A stretch of DNA of 64,000 nt, taken from contig CM082598.2 of NCBI GenBank assembly GCA_040954595.2, positions 3,968,001 to 4,032,000 on the forward strand, given 5' to 3'. Both the position numbers and the translations under genes were made by a program. This document shows positions 12,882 through 25,800 of the stretch, one piece after another. The stretch comes from Balanoglossus misakiensis (Eukaryota > Hemichordata). Below the pieces are notes generated by a model, which worked only from the letters and a program-made list of their open reading frames with translations, was not told the origin of the DNA and ran no database searches. The first letter of the stretch is position 1, and every line of letters starts with the position of its first letter.

Positions 12882-14881
12882 CTGGCAAAGAAAATACAAC
12901 ATCGTGAATGTTAAGAGAATAATAGACACACTTCATACAGTCAAACCTGTCTATAAGTATAACCAGTCGAGGTGGCCTTATAGACAGGTCAATGAATGCA
13001 TATATGTAACACAGAGTTGGCCACTAACACAGGTGTGACTGTACCATAATGATGGCAATTTTCATGAAGCAAATCTTAAACAGTCTTTGTTTTAATAATG
13101 ACACTCAGTAACAGGAAACTGTTCATATGAATTTACAACAACCCTACAACAGCTGGAGAAATTCTTTCTTTAACGTTACAGTAATTCAAAGCCCATTTAG
13201 CTTGACTGATATTCAGCAAATAAGATTTCCGTGAAATGGGGAGAGACTTTGGTAGATTGAATGGTTGATTCAGTAAAGTGACTCAACATTCAAATCACTG
13301 TCAAATATGTCAACAAATTTACGACCACCTGACAATAACTTATCAGAAAGGTGAGAAGTTGAATGAAGCTTGAAATAAAAAACTAAACTGGACTACAACT
13401 AAAGTGGTAACACACTAAAAGTCAACACTCAAACATGATTTAAAAACCTAAAATTCAAAATCACATGAATAAAAATGTAAAGTCAAAAAAGACATCATGC
13501 AACATTCCAACAGTAAAATCTTGTTATATTAATCAAGCAAAATTATGGTGGGTAGGGTACTATCAAAAGCTAAAAAGAATTTACGAGGGTAAATGTTGGT
13601 ACTGTTAGTTCCGATGTGCTGTAATTGAAATGCAAATTGGTTATTAATTATGAATGACGCCAAGAGGGCACCGATATGACACCCAAGGCCTTAGTGAAGA
13701 ATCTGCCGGCAAACTGAAAACAAATATTACTGCTATATGGGATGCTCGTTGGATGAACAAACTTTATGTTTCTGTAATATTTCAGGGGGGAAAATGAACA
13801 ACCAAATACAGCTAGCACCATACACACACAAATCTCTGCTTTATGCAGCAATGTTATCAACTTCCTTTCCTCTTTGCTGTAAACTGTTACCATGACAGCC
13901 TTTTACAAACTAAACATACAACTAATGACAGTCTGTGTGTATCAGAATACGATAGTGCGTATCGCTGTATTTGGTTATTTTTACGTTAATGTTGCGACCG
14001 AACTTTGACCACCATAAACCTCAACCAATTCAAACTCTTGCCTGCTTCAAGCTGATTGGGTGTTTCTGTGAAACATCAAACCACAGCATGATTCTGATTG
14101 GCTGATGCCTTACAGAAGTTCTAACCAATGTCACCGAGTAAACTTTGTTCATGGTTATTGGTATCTTAAAACTACGTGATATTATTGATCTGCTGGCAGT
14201 TTTGCTTTGTGCTATACTTTCCTAGCTTCTTGTTTGAATTGGCAAAGGTTAGTGGCCACAAGCTCCAGATACAATTCTATTTTGTACAAGTAGAATGCAA
14301 TAAAATCTGTCCTTTCGCAATCCAAAAACTGATAACCTCCCATCTGAATTCTTAAATATTTTCTTCCTCAATTCCAAATACCTTATTTTGATGCGTAAGA
14401 TGACAGATTTCAGTGTATTCATTTTGAGATCGTTCGTCATGCAGTATAGGGGATATGGATCTATGAACCAGACGCTACCCTAGATAGGATTTCACACTAG
14501 ATGTTGCTACGACAGCCAATAAAAAAACTAAGAGTATACTGTTTTATAGCTTGCAGGCTTCCTAGTCTAAACCACTAAACCTTTAAAATAACAGGTATAA
14601 TTTGGAATTTTTTTTAACGCATGCATTGTACCTTTTTTGAGTGAACGAGTTTGATAATTGAAAAGCACGTCTGAAAACAATTAGAAGAGAACACGTGAAT
14701 GGATGTTATAGAAAAACATGCAAATTTTCAGTGGCTGCCATGGAAACGATGGTTTCGACAGGAAGAAACTGTGTTGTAAGTTTGTTGGTGAGAATAAACA
14801 GAAAACCGTCATGCTACGTTTGCTGTAAACGCCATGCAAGCTAACTAAATAAGATATTGCTGTATGGATTGGATTGGATAC
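12882..14881. other. Intron between exons E and F
   Basis: A 2000-bp GT-AG intron. It contains one MITE (12936-13043) and a cluster of four CCAAT/ATTGG motifs at 14025-14129. No coding sequence is seen. Confidence 0.85.
12936..13043. mobile_element. MITE with TACAGTCAAACCTGT ends
   Basis: A 108-bp element with inverted ends TACAGTCAAACCTGT / ACAGGTGTGACTGTA (one mismatch) and an internal TGGCC...TATAGACAGGT pattern shared with 22366 and 52882. It lies 55 bp upstream of the exon F acceptor. Confidence 0.75.
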
Positions 14882-15133
14882 CTTGGCCATTACGAAGCGT
14901 CGTGGTCTGCGAGTGACCCCCCGTTGTCTGCAACCGAGCCTTATCGGCCGCCCTGTTGCTCTGGTTCAGCCGGGCGATATTAGATCCATGAGTGGTCGCG
15001 ACGCCGTTTTGATTGTTATTGTTATTTAAAGGACCACGGGTGGTTTTTGTTGGCGCGGGGAGCTTAGAGGGCGCGAGGTCTGTTCCGCCCCGCATTATGG
15101 CGGACGATGTGGAGGAGGATGACGAGCGACGAT
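14882..15133 (-). CDS. NAV2: NAV exon E: basic linker with SxLP motif
   Basis: This 252-nt exon completes an Asn codon (A + AT), then reads RRSSSSSTSSAIMRGG and continues through a low-complexity, Asn- and Thr-rich stretch to LRNGQ, ending one base into a Gly codon. It contains SKLP (genomic 15068-15057), an SxLP-type variant of the EB1-binding SxIP motif, in the context LAPSKLPAPTKT; navigators carry similar Lys/Pro-rich motifs soon after the CH domain. The acceptor is CTTATCTTCCAG (15135-15134) and the donor is GTATCC (14881-14880), weaker than the others. GC content is much higher than in the surrounding intron. Both phases fit neighbours exactly, but the family match is compositional rather than residue by residue. 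Confidence 0.87.
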
Positions 15134-15704
15134 CTGGAAGATAAGAAATTCCGGGATTGGGAAGAAAGTCACACGAACTGTCACGAGACACGACAAGTCA
15201 CCTGGGTGGATGAAGGAACTACGAACATCAACGCAATCTTGTGTGTCTAGTCACAAAATTACACAACATTGTATCAACACAACACTTACACACACAATTT
15301 CAAGTCTACTTCTACGTCAACACATCATTTTTGACGTTTAATAATTACACATCAGAAAAATGTTGAGCTGGACTTTTTTCTCACAACGACAGCATACAGC
15401 ACAAGTAAACATTAAACTCCATTTCAAATCATTATTTATTTTACACATCCACACCAAATTCTGTACCATCCAAACTGGACATCAACACTTAAAAATCAAT
15501 TATCATAAATTTCAGATATTTATTTCAGTATTACTGAATGAATTTTCTTTATAAATCCACAAATTTACCATTTTTCCCATTCACAAACTGAAACAGGAGC
15601 AAATTATACATTTTCAATCTGACTGCGGGACAACTACCTGTGGTGGAAGGAAATGACGAAAAATATGACAAAATCACACACCAATATGGAATTTCCAAAC
15701 TTAC
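15134..15704. other. Intron between exons D and E
   Basis: A 571-bp AT-rich GT-AG intron. Nothing further recognised. Confidence 0.9.
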
Positions 15705-15797
15705 TTGAACCTTGACCTTGAGACTTCTGTTGTTGTTTGTATCTTGAAAGTGCGAAAAACAGTCCCAGTATTGCCTTTAGGTTTCCCTCTCTTAGAT
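15705..15797 (-). CDS. NAV2: NAV exon D: CH domain C-terminal segment
   Basis: This 93-nt exon completes an Asp codon (G + AT) and reads LREGNLKAILGLFFALSRYK followed by QQQKSQGQGS, ending in phase 1. The GNLKAILGLFF...LSRYKQQQ motif is the diagnostic end of the navigator CH domain and is nearly invariant in vertebrate NAV2/NAV3. The acceptor is TTTTCTGGCAG (AG at 15799-15798) and the donor is GTAAGT (15704-15703). The Gln-rich tail leads directly into the disordered linker. This exon alone would identify the family. Confidence 0.96.
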
Positions 15798-16430
15798 CTG
15801 CCAGAAAAAAAATTGTGGACTTGGGTTTAGTCTGGATTCTAGACTAACAAGACACTGACAAATGCTGACCACTTTATCCTAGAATTCTGTATCAAGTCCT
15901 AACAGTCCACTAAAGAGCACAGCTACTGAAATCTATGTGAAGATCCATTTATTGGAAGAATGGCGATCAAGAAATATATAACAACTTGTCTGCATGAGAT
16001 TGGAAAGTTATTAACTTCAAGATAGGTCTGTAAGGTTTCAAAACTGCATTGGGTCTGCAGGAATCTGGTTTATGGGTTTTAATAGAAAGACACTGCATTT
16101 TCTTGCAACAATCTCAAAGAAGTTACTGATTCACAGAAACTACCACAAAATCTTTAAATTGGCCGAAACTGCCCAGATATCACTGGGTACAGAAAATACA
16201 AAACTGCTCGATGAGACTAGTTGGCGATTCCAAGAGACAAAAAGTAGTTTGCTAAAGTTATTTTTTGTAGACTACCATCTATCTGACTAAATAATGTTGC
16301 AGATTATGCATGATTCAATAACTTCTGTAACTTTAAAATGAACACTATTGACAGAAACTACCATTAAATCTTTAAATTGGCCGAAACTGCCCAGATAACA
16401 CGGTTCAGTCTACAGACGAACGACTCTTAC
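15798..16430. other. Intron between exons C and D
   Basis: A 633-bp GT-AG intron that contains the 49-bp direct repeat pair at 16134 and 16352. Confidence 0.9.
16134..16400. repeat. Pair of 49-bp direct repeats
   Basis: Positions 16134-16182 and 16352-16400 share CAGAAACTACCA...AAATCTTTAAATTGGCC and on to CCAGATA with only a few differences, 218 bp apart. Confidence 0.85.
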
Positions 16431-16503
16431 CTCGAGCATGTAGCCCCTGTATGTTAATTCCTTTGGACGCCAAGCATCCCAAGCATGTGTCAAGATTTTC
16501 CAA
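16431..16503 (-). CDS. NAV2: NAV exon C: CH domain third segment
   Basis: This 73-nt exon is in phase 0 at its start and ends one base into a codon. It reads LENLDTCLGCLASKGINIQGL, matching the navigator CH helix IENVDVCLSFLAARGVNVQGL in spacing and character. The acceptor is TATTTTTTGACAG (AG at 16505-16504) and the donor is GTAAGA (16430-16429). It lies 22.35 kb downstream of exon B, so the CH domain is interrupted by by far the largest intron seen here. A 49-bp direct repeat (16134-16182 and 16352-16400) lies in the intron just downstream of this exon. Confidence 0.93.
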
Positions 16504-17617
16504 CTGTCAAAAAATAGAAGAGAATAGGAGACATCATATTACTTCGAGTCCGTGCCAACAGGAAGAATACTTCTAATGACTTCATCCGTCTAAACATGAC
16601 AGCTGTCAATATGTCATCGCTGAAAATATATAGTGATGACTTGCAGCTGATTATTGGGTTACCCAGACTGAAGTGTTTGCTTGTTTTTGAAGACATGTTC
16701 GGGTGTCCTAAGTGATTCAATCTCCACTTGTAACAAAATTGGGTCTGGTAATATGATTCTTAAAATTCAATTTTAACAAGCTGTCTATATGTCATCACGT
16801 CAACAGACATTGATGATTTACAGCTGATTATAATTATTAAACATATAAAATCAGAAAGTACAAAATAGTTATTGAAATCAAACATGACACCTTAGGCAGT
16901 GTGGAAATATCGCTAATCATCATTTTAATATGCACTCAGCTTATTTGAATAAATACAAGGCCAAGAAATGGTAGTATTGGTAGATTGGATACTAGACCCC
17001 CTGGTAGTTAGTTAACTTGTCAAATCCTTGCTGCAAATCTTTCATGAAAAGTCATATGAAGTGAGTTGTGTATGCAAGGTGCTATCAAAAAGTGTATTAT
17101 TTATGGCATCGTCAATAAAGGGGGTGTAGCTTGTAAGTAGCCGACAATATTTTAAAGTAGTGGAATCCTGGGGGACCCAAGCGTTAGAGGGGGAGGATGG
17201 CAGAGGGTGTTACTTTGGGGGGCAAAGCAGCTGGTTGGGAAGGGCATTTGTTTTTTCTGGCCACTGGCTTCAATCCACAATATAATGTGCACAATGGAAG
17301 TTCAAAATATACTCTCAGTTATGCAAGAACGAGACTATCGCCAATTAAAGTCTACATGACCAGCCAGAAATGATCCTTGGATTATGTGATGTTCAGAGAA
17401 TGCCTTTGAAACCGAAATCACACACTCCATGGGTCTGATCACTGGGAGACCAGGAATTCCTCACTTAGAGGATTAAAAAGTCGCTGCAACTTGTTATCAT
17501 TCTATTAACATTTTTTGGGGTGTTTTTTCTGTGTAAGAACGGCAAGTTGTTGAGCTATCTATATGCACATTTATCGTTAAACTTGTTTCTTTCTGTAGAC
17601 GTCTAATTTTGCCATCG

Positions 17618-17662
17618 ATAACAATGGACTTGCAGCAAACCCCCATGGTGGTAAAAGGGTGA
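17618..17662. mobile_element. Fragment of MITE family 1, inverted
   Basis: CCATGGTGGTAAAAGGGTGA at its right part is the reverse complement of the family 1 left end. Only one end is recognisable. Confidence 0.5.
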
Positions 17663-20600
17663 AATCAAAATTAGTCATGTAGAGAACTTCAAGGTGAAGT
17701 TCGAAATACAACGAGAAATTCCAATTGGTGTTCATACTGCCCTCTCGAGTTTAAAATAAGAAACATAGCTTTCCCATTGGTCCTTCAACAAATTCAATTT
17801 TACTTGAATGAGTTAGTAGAATTAAATTTCAAAAGGTTGATCTTTGCATTGTTTCCATGGTTACAAGTTCCATGATTACAAGATAAAAACCAATTTCTGC
17901 TCAGCTCATTAAACTACTGTTTAACGTTTGAATCTAAAATAAAATTTGAGTCAACGTGAGTGTTATAACAGCATGCATAAAAATGTCACTTTGTACTAGA
18001 ATTACAGTTACAGAAAACGAGGCCACACTAAATGATAAAAATATAAAGCATTTAATAAAACAGCTGTTTGGTTTTTACCCTTCATAAGATACGACCCTAC
18101 CAGTCCAACATCTGTTATATCTATGAATTTTCCGAGTCTACAGAGACAGTAGCTAGCTATGAAACTTCTGTCGCGATATTTTAATATTACTTCATGATGA
18201 AAATATTAATAATGTTATAACTATGTTCCCATATTTGTCCAACATCTGTTCAACCTATTTCATCCAGGCCATTTACATATACCAGTACAACAATACAAAG
18301 AAATGGTACAGAGAAATTGGCTCATTTTTTTTTCAAATCCAGTCAAGCCAAGGTGAACAACCGCTGGATTTAAATGAGACTACGTTGGTCCTGAGTCATC
18401 ATCAATTGCGTATTTCTGTCTGATATCAAAACAGTTTGACACACACATACACACCCTTATACAGACATGTGATATTGTTTTTTTTCTGTCCATTGTCAAA
18501 ATTAAAAAAGAAATTCTCCATTTATAGTATAGAGTAATTGCATCTTTGGAATAATTATGGTAGTAGTTGATTTTTAGTACAGCTTTTTTTTCATCTTGAC
18601 AATTTTTGTAGTCAAAGGAAAATAAGATAAACACAATTACAGTTAAACTTTGGGGGAATGGTTTCGGTATAGCAATATAAACAGGACTATACATTAATAT
18701 TGACAGCATGTATGCCAACATATATGAAAGGGAGTTAAAGCCAGTGCCAAAATGATGACACAGCAGCATTCACAATGATGAAGGATAACCTAATCCCCAC
18801 GTACATTGCCATGGAAACCAGAGTACAAGGTCAGTTCAGTTTAAGTTCAAGAAATCCCGACGGTACAATGCGTCCTTTATCTGACCTTGACTGTCACCAT
18901 CCATCACTTAGATCTGCTAAGTTTACTATACAGGCGAGAGCAACTCGCCAAGATTTCTTGTGATGCTTGAGTTGTACACTCAGTCGAGAGTATTGGTGCT
19001 TGTAGCCCTGCGTACAAGTCAGTGTGTTTCCCGCATTACACAGTGTAACGCCAGAAGCACACAGACCTGTAGGCAGGGTTACGGTACTTGTACCATATGC
19101 TTGTACGTGGGTCATTTACACTACGTTTCTCTTATGTTCCTCTTGTTTCACCAATTAAAAAGTCATTAATATGAGACTTAATTAACAGTGGGAGTATTAA
19201 CCCTAAGGTAGGCCAACTTGCAAAAATCCTTCTCAAGTTCAATTTGTAAATTTACTAAAAGATCAGAAATGCCCAGAGAGAATGCTGAGTAAATTGAAGA
19301 CATAGAACACTTCAGTGTCCCAAGAAGCGTTACATCAATCAACCGTAACGCCATGGAAACAGGAAACGACTGAGTGAGCTAAACAGTTGTCAAAAGAATC
19401 ACTTTCACATTTGCCGATTTACAACACCCTTCACTACTACCAAGTGTGGAATTCTACATTTCATTTTATTTTTTCAACGTTTCTAATATTGCAACCTGCA
19501 TTTAGCTTTCCTTTACAACAACGCATGCCCAAACAACGCTGTGACAACTGAGACCAAAATAGCTACCAAGAAAGATGACCTGACAAAGGAGAGAGCTCCT
19601 GCTTCTCAAACGACTGACAGAACAGGTGCAATGACATCTTTGCCATTTCATTTTACTCCTCATGCAATTTGCAAAATAAACTTCTGACCTCAAAATTTAG
19701 GTCAGCGAATGCTGGATATGGCCTCTAGCTCTTCAGGTCAATCAATCTGACTTCATCATTTCACAGGTCACATTTCCGAGTCAGCTACCGGTGTCTTCAG
19801 TTCACAGATTTTTTCCTCATGAACAGACATGTTCTTGAATGTTTAATTATAGTTAAAAAGCACAATGTACTAGACAAGACCTCGAGATCTGTCTTGAAAC
19901 AACTGTCAAACAATTCACATATACATGTACTGTAAAACATTTCTACTGTGACAAATTTCACATAGGCTAGCAGCGGAAAATTTACATGTCCAAATGACAT
20001 TTGATTTCATAAGCCATTATAATTTCAGAAATATAGTATTACATGCAAAATGTTAAGATTTATATATATTTCATGTTATTACAGAGTTTAAAATGCAAAT
20101 TCGGTTTCTGTCCCAAAATGTATGAACTTTTCTTGTGAAGTCATTGGGATAAAACTCATCACTGAAGCTAACTGCATTCAGACTTTAAAACTATTTTTCA
20201 CTTTAAAGTATCTGACAATACGAGAATATTGATATTTCTGAAAGTGATACCTTTTATCAGCTAAATTCGGCAACTGACCTGGAAATTAATATGATCATAA
20301 TTCTACCTTAGAGCCAACTGCACACAGATCATAAATTATTTTTTCTGCAATCATAAGTGCATCAACTCATGAAATGAAAGGTAATTTAATATTAACGCTG
20401 TCCTGCAAACCTATGTGATCATAATTCATTTTTTAATTATATTCAACTTATCTATGAATATCTGATGACTAGGGCATCATGCAGTGTTAACAGCATACAA
20501 TGATTATGAGTCATTGAGTTTTTTCATAGCGTGTCATAGATTCCTCTATTTCACTCTTTAATTCATGATGACGGAACAATATTATTGTATTTTCCAACTT

Positions 20601-21013
20601 AGACACGGGCACTATCGACCTGCAGTGACCAAAATTTCCAATCCAGTCTGAACATCATTTGCAGCGTTAGAGTTTTCCATGTTTCTGCAGTACTTCCACC
20701 ATCTGAGGTCCCGGATATTGGTAACAAGCTCCGGAAATCCACCGGCATAAAACCCTTCCTCCCTGCAGAGTGTGCACGCACGTCCGAGAAAACTCTCCAA
20801 GCTATTGAAAACATAGTGAGGACACCCTTAAAGCCCTTGGAAACACAATTGTAGCCACATCCAGACATAAATCCCATAAACAGTAGCCATGAACATGATG
20901 AAGGGTTTATGAATCTGTTTCATTGACAGTCACAACTTCATGATTTCTGCCAAGTGAAGCTAATGCTGTCAACTCAGGTTAAACAACAGTACATACAGTC
21001 GCATATTCAAGGT

Positions 21014-21124
21014 GGGGGGGGGGGGTTAGCGACAGCCACAAAGCCAAGGATTAGCAACAGTCATATATCCAAGGATTAGCAAAAGTCACATATCCAGGAT
21101 TAGCAACAGCCACATAGCTATGGA
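21014..21124. repeat. G-run followed by a 4-unit, 25-bp minisatellite
   Basis: Twelve Gs (21014-21025) are followed by units starting at 21026, 21051, 21076 and 21100, each TTAGCAACAGYCACATATCC-like and 24-25 bp long. Confidence 0.9.
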
Positions 21125-22365
21125 GAAATCACCAGTTGCCAAACACTGGCTAAATTTAGGGCGATAAATACTTCATGCCAGTTCAGGCCTAATCCACGGT
21201 ATTTTTATTCTGACTTTTGAAATTACCAGTATATTCCACGCAGGTCATATTTTCGAGAGCAGGCACATGTCCCTATATGCAGATTATGTAGACTACAGCA
21301 CTAGATATAACTACAGGGGTGAACAAATCATCGATCTAGTAGACAGGAAAATCTTTTTACTGATTGATGAAAAGGTCATCAATTCTGCATGACTGCTGTT
21401 AAGTTCCATCATGTCTGGAACTTCACAAAAATCTGGTGACAGTGATCGACTATTTGAACCGATGACCAGATAGATATCCATGAAATTGTATGCAATTCAT
21501 CATGGCTGTACAAGGCACATTACTACACGGTCTATTCATGCATGATTGCTGCATTTCTGCGGCTAAAATTTCCAATCAAAGTGATATAATCTTGAATATA
21601 TCTCCCAATTAAATCATGGTGTCATCGCTTTCAACTTTCCAACAGCTGATCAGTTCAGTCAGACAGAATTGATAACTTGTATTTATCTCCTGGGTTAAAC
21701 AGTTTACTACATGTATCTTTTTGGAATATCAAGAAATCTCAGACTTCTGATGGAAGACTTGTTAACTACATGTACAGACATACCCCTGAATGTTTTAAAA
21801 GTGAGATGCGATTTTACTGTTCCCACATACGGAAAATCAATTTTGATGCTAAGGGGGATATTACATGCGAGGCAAAAGTTGATTTGTAGAATAAGTTTTA
21901 GCCTTTTTGGGACAGAAAACAGTTGATCTGCATTGCAAACTCAACAATATGTGCATCACTGCAAGTGCAGGTCTCAGCACTTTCTCGTATCCAGGCATAT
22001 AGTGTACCCCCATGTACGACAAACAAAATATACACGTTTTGAAGTTCTCGTAAAGAGGTGTTTTTTATCTAGTGTGGATGGATAAAAGACAGACAATATA
22101 ATAAACATTTCTGGTGTAGCTACAGGCTGTAACAGAATTCACTATTTCATCAATTCTTACTGGTGCATCATTCTGCACACACTGCAAGCAGTCATCAGGG
22201 ACAAACAGTTTTCCACTGTGAAGTTCTTCCGAATCAAAACCATGACGTTGAAAAAATAAACAGCCCTAACCACATGGAAAGTACCTGAACCGGCACTGCA
22301 GACATCTGCCAATGGTCATGCAATCTGGCAACATGGTTCTTTGTCGAATATCTGAGCTTCGAAAA

Positions 22366-22456
22366 TACAGTCGAACCTGTCTATAGTGGCCAGTCAAGGG
22401 AATTTCCTAAACTGGCCCTTATATACAGGTGGCCTAATTTACATAGCTTAACTACA
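22366..22456. mobile_element. MITE, TACAGTC...CCTGTCTATA family, right end unclear
   Basis: TACAGTCGAACCTGTCTATA followed by GTGGCCAGTCAAGGG and ...TATACAGGTGGCC matches the element at 52882. The right terminal repeat is not intact. Confidence 0.6.
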
Positions 22457-23495
22457 GTCTCCCTAATGAACTAATTTTGGGAGAGCAAAAGAGACATTGG
22501 CAGACGAAGATGATTATTTTCAAGCACTCCAACATCTTGCCGCAATCATTTTATCAATGTACTTCCAGTCACATGGTCTTCCAATCTGTCACCAGTTGAT
22601 TTCACATAATTGTCAAATAATATACTCACTTGGTCCTAACTGCCTGGCTCACTGCACTAGACCAGATAATTTCTCCCTTCCTATTAAAGTTTATTTATCC
22701 AGTCGGCATATAAATATTCCACTGACAGGGAATTCCTGTTGCTATCAGTTTTTTGAAATTCAATACTTCTCATCAGATTCCTGTTTAATATGGCTCTCAA
22801 TGTCTGACACTTTTTGAAGTGTTTGTCTGCGAGTAAAATCTGTCGGCCTCTTTGCCGTCACCATCACCTGCCATTTCAATCAGTGACGTCACAATTACAA
22901 TCTCAATGGATTTGTGTCTGTCTTTTTCTATTAATTTAATGATTTTAGTTTCAAACTCGTGTTCTTGGGAATCTTTTTATAATAACTGCTAGTTGGTGCT
23001 ATGTGCAGTGATGAGAGGGCTGTTCAAACTGTAGTTGGAATTTGAATTTGCTTCAAAACATCTTTACTTCATAAATAGGTCAGTATGTGTTGGACAATTA
23101 TGTATTGCGAACAATTACAGGCAGTGAGGATGATTTAAACATCATCCCATGAGTGGAAGAAAAGCACAAAATAGCACGACTCTCTTCCTCTTCACTGTTC
23201 AACAATTCTGTCTACTTATTTCAATCACTGATTTTATGGACAGCTTGTTATGACACAGAATGCCAAGCAATGGCGACACTTTGCCCCAGATGAATGATTT
23301 ACACTGTGTTGATGAACTTGACAGTTGGTATTTTACTTGCACACCATCAGTGATGCACTCTTGTAAAACCTATCGACAGCTCTCTCATCCCCAGATAAAC
23401 TTTCTGCACGTTAATTTATGTTTTCCTCTCAGCATCCCACAGTAGTGACAGAAGATGGATCATGTCCTCAGATTGTATTCTGTTTACAGTGTCAA

Positions 23496-24230
23496 CTAGT
23501 TAGCAACAAAATAACCATGTCCGAAAAGAACCGACGTATTATTTTCATCTGTAAAAACACCGGCTGTGGTGTTTTCATTTTCTTCTGAGACAACAAGCAG
23601 CCGATTGATCAGTTTAATAATTTGTTGTATAAAGTTTTTGAGGTAACTTCTATAGTAGGGGTTATAACTCTCAATTGGCGCGTACGTTTGCATGTATTCC
23701 TTGTCCGGAATGCATGTACTGTAACGGTACAGCTGGAAGAGGCAGCAAACTTTTGTCACGTGTTTATCCATCAACTTCAAGCACGGAACCTGTAACTGCA
23801 CACGTACACACATACCTGCCAAGTTTAACATTGCTAAGCTTACAAAAACCACACAACGTGCAGCCAATTTTTGGTCGTTGTATTTATTATTAATCAGCCT
23901 ATTCTCCCAGCTGTGGCTGTAACCACAGAAGGGCCACCATAGCACTCAGGTTTGCTGCAGCTGTGGGTATCCATCCAGTCAGACATTTTTTAACAAGGAT
24001 GGTTTTCATAACAAAGTCCAAGGAAAAGAAAGTACGATTTCTTGCCACAATATGTTTCCGGCATCTTTGAAGTATAGTATTTTTCCTCCACAGCGTTTGT
24101 GTGGTCTGGTTGAAACTTCCAGCCTCCCAAAGGATGCTTGTATTCCCGGACAGAAATAACTTCCCTTCTTTTGGACAGTGTCTCCCCACACACCACTATT
24201 TTCCGTCTGGGTCTTTCCGGATTACAACTT
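23496..24230 (-). other. Possible nested or decayed coding region, unknown product
   Basis: Two minus-strand stretches in different frames look coding. At about 24229-23990 a frame runs from CNPERPRRKIVVCGETLSK to FLGLCYENHPC and then a TAA; it has five Cys and a Gly/Trp-rich middle (HPLGGWKFQPDH), reminiscent of a small secreted domain. At 23945-23496 a 149-codon frame includes YMQTYAPIESYNPYYRSYLK and a C-terminal acidic tail. I recognise no family. They could be exons of a nested gene, a broken gene copy, or chance; 149 codons is long for random sequence of this composition but not impossible. Confidence 0.2.
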
Positions 24231-24463
24231 CAAATATGCGTGAATTCCCTCTGTACACCAGGATACTTTTTGAAAAGTAAACATACATGTCCATGTGTAT
24301 TTTACAAAACCGCAAACTGACCATTAAAAGTAAACCTTGGTTCAGTCAATTGACAGAGGAGTGTTTAACCATGATTAAAGTTTTCCTAAAGCCAGAAACT
24401 GCAAGCTTTATTTAATACCAAATCTTATAATCTTAATCCACTAGCATTGCTGTATTCTGAGGT

Positions 24464-24568
24464 TTAACCCTTTCTGGCCGGATATCCTATATATAGGAGA
24501 AATTTGGGTACGTTCCCAGAAAGCCTTAGCCTAGTTCCCAGAAAGCCAGCTAGGCTAGAAAGGGTTAA
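24464..24568. mobile_element. TTAA-type MITE, family 2
   Basis: A 105-bp element with ends TTAACCCTTTCTGGCC and GGCTAGAAAGGGTTAA, inverted with about one mismatch. Inside, a GTTCCCAGAAAGCC unit is present twice in tandem. TTAA is present at both outer ends. Confidence 0.75.
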
Positions 24569-25708
24569 AAGTGATATAATCTTTGCAGGGTTTAAAAATT
24601 CATGGATTTGACCCTGAAACGAGTTCAACAATAAACCAAAATTTAATTGACGATGTGTAAAATAATTAAATATACATGGTCGTCTTTATGACTGAGTGCC
24701 AATGTTCATTAGGTCAGAACAGGAACCGCAAAGATAGATTTCTTTGACTGTAAGAGGCCTACCTTGTCACGTCGTATCACACTGATATTACGGAGACTGT
24801 CACAGAAATCCCACGTTTCAAAGGGCTTGCCGTCCTAGCCTCTGGGATTGTTTATATAAACAATTTCAGTTGGAAACTCTGCCCACGAAACTTCCTCTGG
24901 TATGATGCATGATTCAGAGGACAGACCGGCAACGAATCCTTGACCAGATAATTTTGTTTAATACTAGATAATTACTAAAACAAACTTCCCAGGTGCAGAC
25001 TGCTTGATTTTTTTTAAATGAAATACCCAGGAGCTCTGTAAATACTTTCAATGTGACCTAGAAAACAGTTGTCGTCACTGGACATCAGGCGCGATACATC
25101 AATTAGTGATGTAGGTCAAAATACCGCCAGATTAATTGGCAAAGTGTCAAAACAATCGGACCAGATTGTATACTTGTAACCAAAGGATATAATTCTTGCC
25201 GTGAACTGTGTCTAACTGTTAAAAAGATAGTTTATGTTAACTGGAACTTTATGGCGTTCACATAGGGACCATTGAAACGTTTCTGAAACGTCTCAGCTCA
25301 AATACTGGACTTCAGTACAGGTAGCATCTTTGATAAAGTGCTATGTGAGGAAATTTTTGAACTGACGGACAAAACTGAAAATTTTGCGAGAAAAAAAACT
25401 CCTGCCAAGTAGAACAGGCTGCAAGTTTTCATGGACTACAGTCTCACTTAAGTGTTAATTTAAGCCTTTAGGCAATACTCGTGTATTGCTGTCGGCAAAA
25501 TGTGAAAAATGACAGAAAAGCAGTCTAAAGTTCTGTATTCTATCAATAAACTTCGCATAGCAAGTGTTGTTTATCTCCTGTTACAGTAACTCTATAAGTT
25601 TCTGTTTTGCAAAGTGACAGAACTGTCATAGATGTGGAAAGGGGCTGGCATCTGGTTGAAGACACCTGTCTGGTTTTCTCTTTGGTCCCAACTATACATT
25701 GGTCACTT

Positions 25709-25800
25709 TTAACCCTTTCACCACCATGGTTTGGTCCAAATCCATTGTTTTCTATGGTAAAGTTGGACCACTGTAAAGGGAACTGGGGGTGAAAGGGTTA
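25709..25800. mobile_element. TTAA-type MITE, family 1
   Basis: The best-preserved copy of the family: TTAACCCTTTCACCACCATG at the left and the complementary GGGGGTGAAAGGGTTA at the right, with an internal sequence matching the copy at 382-474 at most positions. Confidence 0.85.

Noticed and set aside
18380-18769. 129-codon minus-strand ORF
   Set aside because: AT-driven composition (Ile, Tyr, Lys, Leu), overlaps simple ACAC sequence, and no recognisable domain.
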